A stretch of DNA of 64,000 nucleotides. Origin: Crotophaga sulcirostris (Eukaryota; Chordata; Aves; Cuculiformes; Crotophagidae). Each line of letters opens with the position of its first letter. Within the stretch, counting starts at the first letter, position 1. This document shows positions 37,801 to 49,396 of this stretch, one piece after another. The translations under genes and the position numbers were made by a program. Below the pieces are notes generated by a model that was not told where the DNA came from, searched no databases, and saw only the letters and a list, made by a program, of their open reading frames with translations. The stretch lies in the NCBI GenBank assembly GCA_013397455.1, contig VYZB01000122.1:941053-1005052 (forward strand). The letters are read 5' to 3'.

Positions 37801-40800
37801 TGTGCTGACTGGCTACTTCCAGCATAGCATCTGTAAGTTACCGGTCAGTAAAAAATGTTCCTTTTTTTTTTTTTTTACCCAGAATGAAGTTTGTTATATG
37901 GGGAATAACCAAGGGTGGCAATGATTCAGACAGTGTCGCACCTCTTTCTTCTCTTAAAACTTTTGCTCTGTGTTCACTCCTGCCCTCCTGTCCTGTTGTG
38001 GACGAGGCTTGCTAAAGTTCTCAAAGGCTGCTCTGGCTTAGCGCTGTCATTCTCTTATCTGACATTATGTATTGAACCATGTGGTATGTTTTTCGTTAGG
38101 AATTGCATGAGCTCGTCTAAAAGCAGAAGGTATTTTCTAACTAAATGCTAAATTGTTTTCTAGTTATTGAAGTGCTTAGAAATTGCACATATGGCTATGG
38201 TAAATGCAGTACTAGAGATAAGTGGACTCATTTGCTCCTAAACAGAAATACACACACAGACAATACTTGCATTCGCCAGAGTGAGTGAGGCTTTATTTTG
38301 TCTGTATATTCTTACAGATTAAAGTTTTCTTTGTATTGTTCTGATTTGTGATTTTTTTCCAAACAAAATGCGTTTTACTTGCTGACTTTTTTATTATGAT
38401 GGATATTATTGGATCTCATTGTTAGTGGGCTGATACCAATCAGTACCTTTGAATGCTGAAAATCCCCTATGACATTATTTGACTGTCAGAATGCATTTAC
38501 TCTATTTCTTCCTGTAGTGTGTTCAGAATTTATGGGGCTACTGCATGGCTTCAGCTCAGGAAGTCTGGCAGCAGTAGCCTTAGCTGTTGCCTGTTCTTTC
38601 TTTTAGTGCTTTGGCGTCAGCGTTACGTGCCTCAAAATGCAAGTGAGCTTGGATAAATGTAAAGGCAAGGCTTACAGACACTGGTTTCTGGAAGTAACTT
38701 TCTGCTAATAAATCATAGAATAGGGATGACTGTGGCATGGATGCATCATAGAGAACACAGAGAAAACTGCCCGCCTGGCTGTCACCTCCAGATAGACGCT
38801 GGATATCTGTTTGGACAAACTCTAAAAGACTTTATGGTTAAACCTTTTGCCCTGCCAGGGCCTCCTGCCCCTATCGTTACATTTCTGTGAAAGGAAACAA
38901 ACTGAACCTGAGTTTTAGTTAATCAGTAAAATCAGTGGAATTTCTCTTTGGCCATAGGCAAAGTCTCCAAGCTCTTACTTACACAACCTACTTGTGCAAG
39001 TTTCTACCTTTTCTTTCTTTAGACTTTTATTTTTAATGTTAATGGAATGCTTTAAAATAGTAATTAGCCATTTGGTTTTCTGGAGGGAGAAAACAGTTGC
39101 AGATTTTAAGACACTCAGCATAGGGACTTTCCAAATGACTTTGAATTACTTTTTCTGAATGACAGAGTAGATCTATTTACAAAAACAATTATACTATTTC
39201 ATCTAAAAATGAGTATATCTCGGAAGGCAATTTGAAAAAAGGTAAATCTGTATATTGTAAAGGTATTGCAAGTGTTTCTGGGGATGGGAACCCAGTCAGT
39301 ATTGTTTGCCAGCACTGTCTTTATTGCTTCAGGACACCTTTCTGTCATGACAGAATATTTTCTAGAGATTATGGAATTAATGTTCAGTATGATTTTTGTC
39401 ATTCACCTCATTCGTATTTCGACTGAAGTTTTGAAATACAAACCAGTAAGGCACAGTATGAATGTGACAAGCAGGAATTTTAAAAAAATGTATTTATTTA
39501 TTTTGGCTTTTTTAAAATTACGTTGAAAACTAATTAAAAACAAAACAAAACATTTTGGCCCAGTTTACTAAAACATTTGCAGCATTCAGGAACAGCTTGT
39601 TGGCTGAGCTCAACAGCAGGAGAAGCTGTAGTTGATCAGTTCTGCCCTCTTCAGCAGGTGTAATACCAGTTGATGGAAATAGCATGGTTTCAGGGGACAT
39701 GTGGATAATGTGTCCAGATGATAGCAACATCAACAAAGTACAGGAAAAACACATGGGCAGATGTTTGGCTTATTCTGTCTACATGGATACATGTACTTAA
39801 ATTCACTCTAATGGATTTTATCTACTGTCGCGTTGTGGTTTGCTCTGTTACATTGAAGGATTTTATGGTAGGCTGCTAATCTTACAAAACAGCCCACCTG
39901 TTGCAGCAGTCATATTTTGCAGTGTCTTAGCTGCAGATTTTTTGGCCTTTTTCATAACCTTTCTTTCCAAACATTTCTGAGTGTTAGGTTTGTCTACAGT
40001 GGGATGAATTGCTTTGTGGTTTTGGAATGTAGCAGGTTGTTCTTGCCGTGAGACTGGAAACTTCAGACTTTCACAGACAGAAAGATGATAAATGACACAC
40101 TTTTTCAAGCTTCACCCTTAAAAAAAATAAAATTCTCTAGGTTTATCGAAATGAATGTCTTTTGGTTTTCTACTGTGTGTGCCTGGAGTATAGTCAATTC
40201 TGAAATTAATGAAATAGACCTTTGAGTAAACTTGATCGATAGAATGTTAAAATACATCAATAATTATTAAAAAGAATTAGTCAGATTGTTATATTATGAG
40301 TCATTGTTCTTCAGGTCCATTTATGTATAAATGTAAGTGGTGAATCCCACTATATTGTGATCAGAAGGTACTGTGGTCAGTATGCAGGTATGGCAAAAGC
40401 ATCCTATGTCTGTTATCTGCTCCAGGTCCTCCTCTCTTCATTCCCACTACTAGACAACTTCTAAAAATTCTGAATCATCATGGCTTGGAAATTTAGATTG
40501 AGTGATTTTTAAGATTAATTAAAAAAAATATCAAACTGTGATTTTGAGCATTTAAAGGAGTTTTATCTGTTATTTATTTAATGCGGCATGAAATTAACGT
40601 GTGAATCAAAGAGCAGAATTATAGTAAATAATATCCAGTATCTATTTTGAGGCCTCATTGTTTTATATACATGGTAATATTTTCAAAGTGTAACTTTTAC
40701 TTCTTCTTGAGCTGCTTGAAATGTTTCCCCGTTTTTCAACAAAACATTGTATGTTGATTTTTGCAATTAGATTATTTGCATACAGTGGTTGGCATTAAAA

Positions 40801-42744
40801 AGTTAGCATTTTCAGTAATTACAATGGCATGGCATGTGAGTTATCCAAAGCTTTCCTATTTCTAATTATTTAAAATTACAATTAGGGTCACATAGTTGTC
40901 ATCATACTAACCAGTATTTTCAGTGTTATTTCTCACATGACAGGTTCAAGTTATTTTCACCATAAATAATTCTGTAGTCTCCATTTATAGTGGGATTCTA
41001 ACATAGAGTATTGTTTAAGGTAAAGAATAGTTGCAAGTTATTTGCCTAAAATCTGTGTCCAAAGCCGTGTGTACTCGGTTGCTTCTGAGATACCTGTCAT
41101 CCTCTCTTTGTGAGAAACGGGCAGTTGAAGGTGTTACTAAACACACCCAAAGTAGCGCTGTGCATACAACTGTCTGTAAACTCCCTAACAGGTACAAAGC
41201 CTGTGTCACTGGATCGAGAGATGTGCTCTGTAAATTCAGGAGAAGAAACTAAAATCCTAAAAAAACCTGGCAACCACTTCAGCACACTTCCAGGAGGTTC
41301 TGCTCGCCCCTGTCCAGTTCTGACAACAATCAAGGTGGCAGACTTTGTACCAAAACTAGGGTTGATTTTCCAGGCTTCCTCACGGCTGTAGAGGCTGTTT
41401 GTTAGTACTGAATCTGAAAGGGCTCTCTGCTCCTCTCTTGTGTCAAGTGTAAACTGGAAGAATAAAAGATAGCAACTGTTTGCAGTGTGGAGATACGAAG
41501 CTGGTTAAAGGGAAGGGAGCTGATTTATAAGGGTTAAATTTGCAAAGTCCTTCTCTCTAAGTGGTATTACACTGATGTGGAGGGGTTTGCTCTTACAGAA
41601 AAAGATGTGCGAAGTGGTTAGAGATACTTTATATTCCAATGATGCTGTCAAAGACATCCCAAACATTGTTGCAAGGTCTCTGCCCGCTTCTCATGAATGT
41701 ATTCAAGGGAGGGAATGCTGTATTTCTTTCTCTGTCTCTCTCTTTCTGACTTTGCTCCGCAATGGACATGAGCCAGAGAAATGTTTCTCTTGGTCAATGC
41801 AGTCTTTTGTTTGAGGAAATGAAGTAGAGTGACTACAGCCAGTGCATCCCATTAAATTATTTCTTTCATTCTAATTCAAGTGACTTTGCTTTTTGGAAAT
41901 GATACACACTTTGCCAGCAATGTAATACAAAAAATCTATCTTTACCAAAAAGAAATCAAGCTTTAGGATTGGGAAAGTAACACAATAATAAGAAAGCTTC
42001 TGTAAAGGTGAGATTTGGCTTAAAATCCTGACATTGGTACACTAAATATGTACTCATCCTTTTTAAGCCAAAGAGTAAATTACTTCATAAATTTCCAGCA
42101 CTTGCTAAGTAATCAGTTTGATGTCATGTTTTGCTTGTCAAGTGGTTGGATAATCTAAAATACACAAGGGACCGACAACAGAACAGGCCCAGAAAATTAA
42201 GTAGTCTTTCTTCTATTCTTACATTTTAGCATTGCAAATGTTGCTGGTGCTTGTGTATTCCAGGCTGCTGAGACTCCCTGAATGGAAGGAGCCAGGCTTA
42301 TTCAGCAAGGAGGCTTCTCAGGGCTGTATCCAGTGCAGCTTCTCAGGTAGAGGAGGGAGAGTTAGTGTTTTGCATGGGACAAGCTGTTGTTGAAATTGGA
42401 GAGTATCCATGAACAGAGGGGAATGAACCTACCACGATAAGACAAGATGGGCCATCTGTGATCAATTCAGAATATAAAATAATATTCTCCCTTTTTTGTT
42501 GTTGTTGTATAATTGGACACCCTACCCATTCCTATCCCTCAAACACATAAGGAAAAAAATATACTTCTCATGCTGGTCAGGATGGGAAAACTTAGAAATT
42601 CTATCTTTTACTGCAGAGGTGTTCTGGGAAGGAGGCTAATTTTAATGGCACGGATATTTACTTAGTGTACTGCATGCATGAGCACTGCCTAATCATTTTT
42701 TTTCTGCTTCTGTGGTGACATGAATTTTCCTCAGTAACCTTGGT

Positions 42745-43525
42745 AATGCCAGTTGCAGGCAGGGGTATGCCCCTTAATCCAAGGCTTAGGGACATGTTGA
42801 GGGCCACCCAGCTGGCAAGCAGCTTTCCAGAAAAGGACCTGGAGGTCCTGGTGGACAAAAAGTTGAACATGAGCCAGCAGTGTGCCCTCATGGCAAAACC
42901 AGCAGTATCTTGGACTACCTTAGGAGGAGTGTTACCAGCGGTTCAAGGGAGGTGATCCTACCCCTCTGCTCGCCACTGGTGAAGCCACATCTGGAGCACT
43001 GGGTCCAGTTCTGGACTTCTCAGTTTAAGACAGTTATGGACATATTGGAAGGTGTCCAGCGAAGGGCTACTAAGACAATGAAGAGACTGGAGAACCTCTT
43101 CTATAAGGAGGGACTGAGATAGCTGGGGCTGTTCAGCCTGCAGAAGAAAAAGCTCAGGGAATATCTGATCCAAGTATATAAATACCTGAAAGGAGGTTGT
43201 AAAGAGAGAGTCAGATTCTCTTCAGTGGTACCCAGTGACAGACCCAGAGGCAGTGGGCACAAACCAAAACACAGGATGTTCCATCTGAACATCAGGAAAC
43301 ACCTTTTTTACATTGAGGGTCACCAAGCACTGGCACAGGTTACCCAGAGAGGTTGTGGAGTCTCAATACTTGGAGATATTCAAAATCTGCCTGGACGTGA
43401 TCCTGGTCAACCCATGGTAGGTGATCCTGCTTGAGGGGATTGGACTAGATGATCTCCAGGTTGATGATCAGCCAGCCTCAACCTTGCTGTGATCCTGTAA
43501 AGATGCCTGCTGTGCATGCTGTGGG
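42745..43525 (+). mobile_element. CR1 LINE fragment, plus strand, about 780 bp
   Basis: This is the longest single CR1 3' fragment here. It runs from the ORF2 C-terminal region ('GAGGTCCTGGTGGACAAAAA', about 42841) to the 3' UTR tail ('GATTGGACTAGATGATCTCC', about 43438). ORF2 remnants include 'GSREVILPLCSPLVKPHLEH' and '[20 protein letters not shown]'. After the tail it shares about 22 bp (GATGCCTGCTGTGCATGCTG) with the CR1 at 4095, included here. Confidence 0.93.
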
Positions 43526-45639
43526 CCTGTGTGTGGTGCTGATGCGTTGCATCAGGTTTTGTTAGCAGGTTGGGGTTTGGAAGTGGAGTAATCTCGCGTC
43601 TTTGATACGTTGTGCAAGCACAGATTGCAGTTTCAGATTCTCTTTATATCAAGCTAACCAAGGTCATTCAGAAGTGTCACATTTGATCTAATTTCTGCCT
43701 CTGAGACATTCAGCCATGGCCGACAGAATAATCCCAACACATGCGTGATCCTGAGATGCTGAAAAATACAGTTAAGACTTCAGTGTCGCGGGTTTGGTGT
43801 TGGTTATTGGTCAAGTACAAATGAGGTCCCCTTGTTCTCTTAATTTAGGGTAAGTGCACATCTCTACTTTTCCTTAGCCAGGGAACAGCCAGAAATAGAT
43901 CTGCTCCAGAATTGCAGACGAGGTGGTCTCGGAGAACCTGGGAGGGGAGGAGAGCCAAGCACATGCTGGCCATTGCAGACCTCCTTCCACTTACCTGCAC
44001 AACTGGGTGCTTGAACTGCTGTATCAGGTGTGTTTGAATCACAGCAGCTCTCATCAGGCATGAAGGGAGGTTTCCACACCAGGTGATGCTGCCCATGTGT
44101 TCAATCCCCCCCAGGCTGTGCGGTCAGCTCTGCTTCTGTCCCTGATTTCTCAGAGAGCCCTGTCCAGGGAGGGGAGAGGGAGCTTTGCTGGGTTCTCCTT
44201 GCCTCCCTCCCTGATCAGTTTGGAGTGGTTTTCCTGATGCTGCCATGGAAACGGTGCCTGCAGTCGCTGAAGAGGGAGTGTGTGTGGCATTCAGCCGCTG
44301 CCAGGTGTGGGGAGGAGAGAGCCTGCATTTTACCCAGTCCAAGTTTCCACTGCGGGGAGAGGTGGTGGATTTAAGATGGGGGACAAGGAGGAGAATAGAA
44401 ATGGCTGTAAACAACAACTTGGAAACCATGGCTGGAAATCAGTTCAAACCCCCTTTCTGCCACTGAAGTAGATTGAAGTACTAAGTTTAAAATTCAGTAT
44501 GCTCTGCCTTGGTTTTATTTACTTGCCTTTCCTTTTCAATACTGTCATAGCATGAACTGGTCTGTTCTGAAAAGGGAGTTGAAGCTCCTGCCTCCTTGTT
44601 TTGTGTTCAGGGCCCGGGGCTTTAGCAATGTGTACTGTATATGCCAGGTCTTAGAATCATTGGGGTTGACAGTGCTGCCAGAAGTTTCCTGCATTCACCA
44701 CATAGGGATAGATACAGTTTTGATAGCTGTTTTTTTCTGTAATAAAAGATTTTTTTATCAGGTGACTTCTACAGTAGTGTCAGTGAAATATCCTGATTGC
44801 AGTTATGGAACAAGTTGATTTTTTTTACCCCCTCCCCTTCAATGAAAATAACGGTGATTTCTATGGCACTTTCATTTTATAGTTCTATCAAAGCAGTAGC
44901 TCTGATATCCGTGCTGTAAGGAACATCCCTGTAGAAATGCTTCTGTCCTTTTTTATCTACTGAGAGTCTTCTGAACAGTGTTTTGGTGGCAACTTACTCG
45001 TCTTCCAACTGAAATCTGTCCTGTAATTGTGGAAGCAGCACCACTATTTTAGTGAAACTTGGTAATCTTACAGTGCAGCAAATGTCAATTTGTATGTTTG
45101 ATCTCCCAGAGCCATAACCACAAATGCAGTCCAATATGTTTAGTTCTTTTGTTTCATTCACTGTTTTACTTCAAATTAATAGTGCAAATCTGAGAATTGT
45201 CTGTTTATTTGAAGACTTGATAGCGAACCGTAGTGTGTTTTAATGAAAGAATGGCCTTCCTCACTGGGCTCAGCAGGGTGGGGACTTCACCTGTGGAACT
45301 TCTTTCCTGATGGACCATGGAGCTGGCAGGCATAGGACCTGCAGGCAGAGCACAGCAGGTTATGATGCAGCAGAGGGAGTGAGCAGTGATGCTGCAGGGA
45401 CAAGTGACAAGGCCTCTGTGTGCAGACAACAGAAGACCAGAAGCAAACTTAAACAGAGAAGGAATAGCAGTGGAGAACAGGGCACCCTGGGAGCATGTGA
45501 CCTGTGACAGAAGGAAACAACTCTCCCCTCATTTCAAAAAAATCATGTAAAGAGCAGATATAGAGTCCTGGGAATAGACTGGAAGGATGAACATGTCACT
45601 CTGGAAGAGACAACCAGGCCAACAGCTCAACAGGTCTAA
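43526..45639. other. Non-coding stretch with a GC-richer patch
   Basis: A moderately GC-rich patch at about 43860-44470 carries an X-box-like motif (44239) and a few CpGs, but is much weaker than the island at 29 kb. No exon is recognised. The last few hundred bases (from about 45240) may already belong to the 5' part of the decayed CR1 that follows. Confidence 0.45.
44239..44252 (+). promoter_or_regulatory. X-box-like palindrome
   Basis: GCTGCCATGGAAAC differs from an ideal X-box left half-site (GTNRCC) at one base. It lies in a GC-richer patch. Weak motif evidence only. Confidence 0.25.
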
Positions 45640-45672
45640 ATTGCTAGGGAGAAGTAATACTGCACATTAGCA

Positions 45673-46100
45673 GCAGGAGACTCCCTTCTGTGGTAAATCG
45701 AAGGTGTGCATCTGCTAACCTGACACAAAGTCACGTGGAGTTTGCTGCTTGCCTGAAAGAAAATACAGCCCAAAAGCTGCACAGATGGACAGCCTAGACT
45801 CATCAAGTCCAAGGGCCTGGTACTCTTCCACGTGGGCACCAATGATACTGCAAAGTGTGGTCTGGAAAAAGTAACCAGGACTGTCTTTAAGATTATAGTA
45901 ATGAGACTGGTGCTTGGGTTGTTTTCTCCTCAGTCTTGCCAGGGAAGGATACAAGCAGAAGCAGGCATATCATTTAGGTCAACACCTAACTCTGTAGCCG
46001 GTATCACTGTCTTTCTCTTCCCATGATCAAGGGACTGTGATCTACTGAGGAGAGAAGAGATCCACTTTCAAAGAAATGCGAGGATGCCCTTGCTGATAGA
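45673..46100 (+). pseudogene. CR1 ORF1 esterase-domain remnant (GDSL/SGNH)
   Basis: In one frame the block I motif GDSLL (45676-45690) and the block III motif GTND (45835-45846, in 'LVLFHVGTNDTAKCGLEKV') lie 53 codons apart. That order and rough spacing fit an SGNH hydrolase. A stop (TAA, 45694) and at least one more interrupt the frame between them, and a frameshift follows about 50 bases after GTND. Then comes a segment reading 'SNETGAWVVFSSVLP' in another frame. CR1-clade LINEs are known to carry an esterase in ORF1 that helps the ORF1 protein and RNA associate with lipid or membranes. This copy cannot be functional. Confidence 0.7.
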
Positions 46101-46239
46101 CTGGGGAAGAAAGAAATGGACTTCAAATGAGGGTTAAAGGAAAGTGGAGAGAGTTAAGGAGGGGGCAAGGTGAAAGTGTGTGTGGAACAGAGACATAGAA
46201 GAGACTATCACACGCCCCTCAGATAAGGAGCAGATAGCA

Positions 46240-47660
46240 CATCTTCTCAAGTGCTTGTGCACCAACCCCCATGCTCTGGGGAACAAAACAGAAGAAATGG
46301 GAGTTCCTTATACAGTCACTGAGTTACAATGTCATTGGGATTACAGTAACTCAGTGGGAAAGCTCATGTGACTTCAGTCCTGTAGCAGACAGTTAAGATT
46401 ATAAGGAAAGACAGGAAGCATAAAGGATGGGTAGAAGAGAAAAAAGGATTGTGCTGTGTGTCAAAGAACGGTTTTAATAAACAGAGCTCAGCTGCGTTCC
46501 GTAGAGTGCGTTGGGGTCTTAAGTCAGAGCCACTGAGAGAGGCGTCATGGTGTCTGCTATAGACCTGGATCAGGAAGAAGAGGTGGAGGAAGCCTTCTTC
46601 AGTCACCTCCAAGAGGCCTCAGGCCTGCAGGTTCTGGTTCTCAGAAGGAAATTCAACCATCCTGCTGGGAAAGTGACACAATGGTGCATAAGCACTCTGG
46701 GAGATTTCCAGGGTGCGTTGAGGACAGCTTCCTGGTGCAGTCTGTGCATGAGCCTTTCTGGTTTGAGTGCTTACTAATGAAAACGTGTTTAAAGATACAC
46801 ATTTTAACTGCAGTGCTGGCTGCAGTGTAGGAAGGCAAGTGATAAAATAAAGACCAGGCTTCAGAAGAGCAGATTTCAACTCACTTGGGGAACTGTTAGC
46901 AGGGATCCAGCAGGGGTCTGCCTTGGAGGGTAAAGAAGTTCAGGAATTTTGAGATATTTCCCAAGACAGCTGCTTCCTGAAGCACAAGAGCAGTCTATCC
47001 CCCTAAGCAGGAAAAGGAGCAGGCATAAAAAGAAATCGGCTGGAAAACAGTGAGCTAGTATGAGAGCTCAAATGAAAAAAGAAGCACTAGAACAGCGCAA
47101 AAGGGGGCAAACTCCCAAAGAGGAATATAGAAATACTGCTTCTGTGTGCAGAGATGCAATTAGTATGGCAAAGGCTCAGCTGGAGCTCAAACTAGCAAGA
47201 GATAACAAGAATAACATAAAAGTTTCTGCAGGTATGTTAGTGGGAAGCAGAAGTACAAGAAAGATGTAGGGCTGCTGCTGAATAGGGCCAGCAAATTCAT
47301 GAAAAAAAAGCACAGAAAAAGCTGAGGTGCTCAGCATGTCCTCACAGGTCATGTCAGGCCCCAAAACTCTATCTCAGGTAGCAAAGACGAAGCAAATGGC
47401 AAACCACTGAGAGTAGAGGAGGGTCAAGCAAGGGACCATCTATACAAATTGGACAGGTACAACTCCTGCGTGACCTGATAGGGTGCTGAGGGAGTTCGCT
47501 GATACCATCACAAAACTGTTCCCTAACATCTTTGAAGGGATATGTAAACAAGGGGAAATTCCATATATCTGGAAAAGAACAAATTTTACAACCATCTACA
47601 AAAAAAGGCAGAAAGATAGATCCAGGAAACTACAGACCAGACAACCTTAGTGTTTCTGGG
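46240..47660 (+). pseudogene. CR1 ORF2 remnant: AP-endonuclease and N-terminal RT
   Basis: Pieces in order: 'LLKCLCTNPHALGNKTEEM' (from 46243), matching the endonuclease N-terminus with its conserved Asn; 'DQEEEVEEAFFSHLQEASG' (about 46565), followed by 'LVLRRKFNHPAG', where the usual catalytic GDFN reads RKFN; 'EEYRNTASVCRDAISMAKAQ' (about 47120), matching the linker before the RT; and 'LREFADTITKLFPNIFEGIC' (about 47488) leading to 'KQGEIPYIWKRTNFTTIYKK', matching the first RT motif region. At least three frames and several stops are involved, so the gene is dead. Confidence 0.75.
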
Positions 47661-47668
47661 AGAAATTG

Positions 47669-47857
47669 TATCACAGTATCACAGTATAACCAGGTTGGAA
47701 GAGACCTCTGAGATCATCAAGTCCAACCTATAAGCCAACACTAACACCATCTCATCACCTAAACCATGGCATTCAGTGCCTCATCCAGTCTTCCCTTAAA
47801 CACATCCAGGGTCGGCGACTGCACCGCCTCCCTGGGCAGCGCATTCCAGTGGCCACT
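47669..47857 (-). mobile_element. Young CR1 LINE tail, minus strand, inserted at the end of the decayed CR1
   Basis: This starts with the octamer-type terminus TATCACAGTATCACAGTATA (reverse complement of TGATACTG units) and runs through 'GATCATCAAGTCCAACCTAT'. It covers about 190 bp of CR1 3' end and is highly similar to 19160-19337 on the opposite strand. Just beyond the truncation point the ATTCCAGTG motif occurs twice. Confidence 0.95.
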
Positions 47858-47899
47858 CATTCCAGTGTGCAACTCATGGAAGCATTTCCAGGCAGCTGA

Positions 47900-49100
47900 A
47901 GGGCATGTGAAGTTAGGATCACTTTTGCTCCATGAGGATCACCTTCTACTTACCTACAAGGAATTTCACCTCCCATTCTGTGTCCTGCTTTTCAGGCTGT
48001 GAGAACATCCTTTTAGAATTCTCTGTTGTTGCTCTTCAGCCTTGTGGTCCTGCATAGTTTTATATTGTTGACAGGCTTGGTCGTCCTGTTGTTCAGTCCT
48101 TGTTTCAAGTCATTTATTTACGTTTTAGGTGGTATGGACCACAGAACCAGAACTTCACTGGTGGATACCTTAACTGTGAGAATTTTACCACTTACTTCTA
48201 GTCTTGAGCTCCTATTTAAGAAAGTGCTTATTCATACAGAAACCTTCTGGATGAGTGGTTTGTGTTTATATTGGTATTGACTAATTCTGTTTCATGCTAC
48301 AGACTCCACTAATTTGCCTGATATGACTGTCTGGCGTGCTGCTCTGTAGTCTTATAGATCTCTCTGGAAACAGGCACTACATTCAACTTCAGTGCTCCGA
48401 TACTACATCTGTTTCAAGCTATGTATTTTTTTAGTTCCTTCAGAACTCTCGAACAAATGCCATTTGATGTCCCAATTAGTTCCTGTGTGTTTTGTCAGTT
48501 TGTTTCCAGACCTGTTCTAGGGTCACTTCAGTTTCAGGCAGATCCTCTGATAAGACTCCCTCAGTGAGTTCTTAGTATGGGAGTTTCCCATGAAATATCA
48601 AAAACATTTCTGAAGGATTCATTTAGTTCCTCTTCAATGAACCCTTTTATATCCTGATCACCCAGTGGCTCTACAGGCTCTCCAGGCAGCTTCTTGCTCC
48701 TGATGTGTTTGAAGAAAGATTTATTGCAAGCTTTGATGCCTTTGGCTGTTTGTCCCTTAGAAGCCTATTGTGCTGTCTTGTGTTTTTACATTTAATCTGT
48801 CAGTATTTGTGGTCTTCCATTTTCTTAATTTGAAGATCATTTCAGCTTTCAGAAGAGAGTGTTTGTTTCTAATGACTTCCTTTGCCCTCCTTTTTAACTG
48901 TGCTAACTTCTTTTTGTTACATCTTAAGCTTATTGTAATATACTGCATTGGCCCTGTCCTTCCAATAGGGGTGCATCAAGTAATTTCCATGCTGCTGATA
49001 AGGACTTAACACTTAGCTTTAAACGAACTTTTTGATCTATTTTTTGTTACATATTTTCTCTTTTTATTTGACTCAGAACTGCCAGATTTTCTGCCTTCTG
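47900..49100 (-). mobile_element. Ancient CR1-like LINE ORF2 remnant, minus strand
   Basis: Minus-strand translation gives recognisable CR1 ORF2 linker and pre-RT sequence. At 48716-48561 a clean 51-codon stretch begins FFKHIRSKKLPGEPVEPLGD, followed by QDIKGFIEEELNESF; this matches the conserved amniote CR1 pattern (FFKYIRS, then PVGPL and D-QD). A Lys/Arg-rich stretch (48948-48757) lies just upstream in the element. Towards 47900 the similarity weakens but still resembles the RT region by order of motifs. The sequence is broken by stops and indels and looks older than the other CR1 copies. Ends are approximate. Confidence 0.65.
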
Positions 49101-49396
49101 TAGGGATGTCGGATTGAACACAGAATGATCGCTTAGAGTGGCTTCTCAGCTCCAAGATGTCAAACCATCTTTTGTGCATTACCTGAGACCAAGTCAGGAA
49201 TTGCATCTTTTCTGCCTATGTGCCATGCCTTTCTGTCCATTTTTTTTTTTTTGGCCTGTACAAACTACAGGGAAGGTTGAAGACTCCCAGAGCTATCACA
49301 TTTTTTACCCTTCTTTCAAAATATGTATCTGTCTTGATGGACTGCCAGTATTGCCAGCTCCACGCTGTGTCAACTAATACATTATAGAAACGTAAA
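49101..49396. other. Unassigned spacer within the LINE cluster
   Basis: It contains a T-run near 49243. It could be the 5' part of the ancient minus-strand CR1, but I cannot match it to a domain. Confidence 0.4.

Larger units (their letters stand above)
33119..42744. other. Long AT-rich intron-like stretch
   Basis: I recognise no exon or mobile element. The region contains the 63-bp palindrome at 33696 and two T-tracts at 34804 and 34859, listed separately, plus a T-run near 37861. ORFs such as the 109-codon frame at 37479-37808 carry no motif I recognise. Confidence 0.5.
45640..47668 (+). mobile_element. Decayed CR1 LINE 5' half (ORF1 esterase, endonuclease, start of RT)
   Basis: About 2 kb of plus-strand non-LTR retrotransposon keep the expected order: SGNH/GDSL-type esterase at the end of ORF1, AP-endonuclease at the start of ORF2, a linker, then the N-terminal reverse-transcriptase region. 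All frames are broken by many stops and frameshifts. The element stops exactly where the younger minus-strand CR1 begins (47669), and no plus-strand continuation is recognised beyond it. This is unusual because most CR1 copies retain the 3' end and lose the 5' end. Confidence 0.8.

Noticed and set aside
37479..37808. 109-codon plus-strand ORF
   Set aside because: No recognisable domain, and overlapping minus-strand ORFs of similar length suggest a stop-poor stretch and not a gene.
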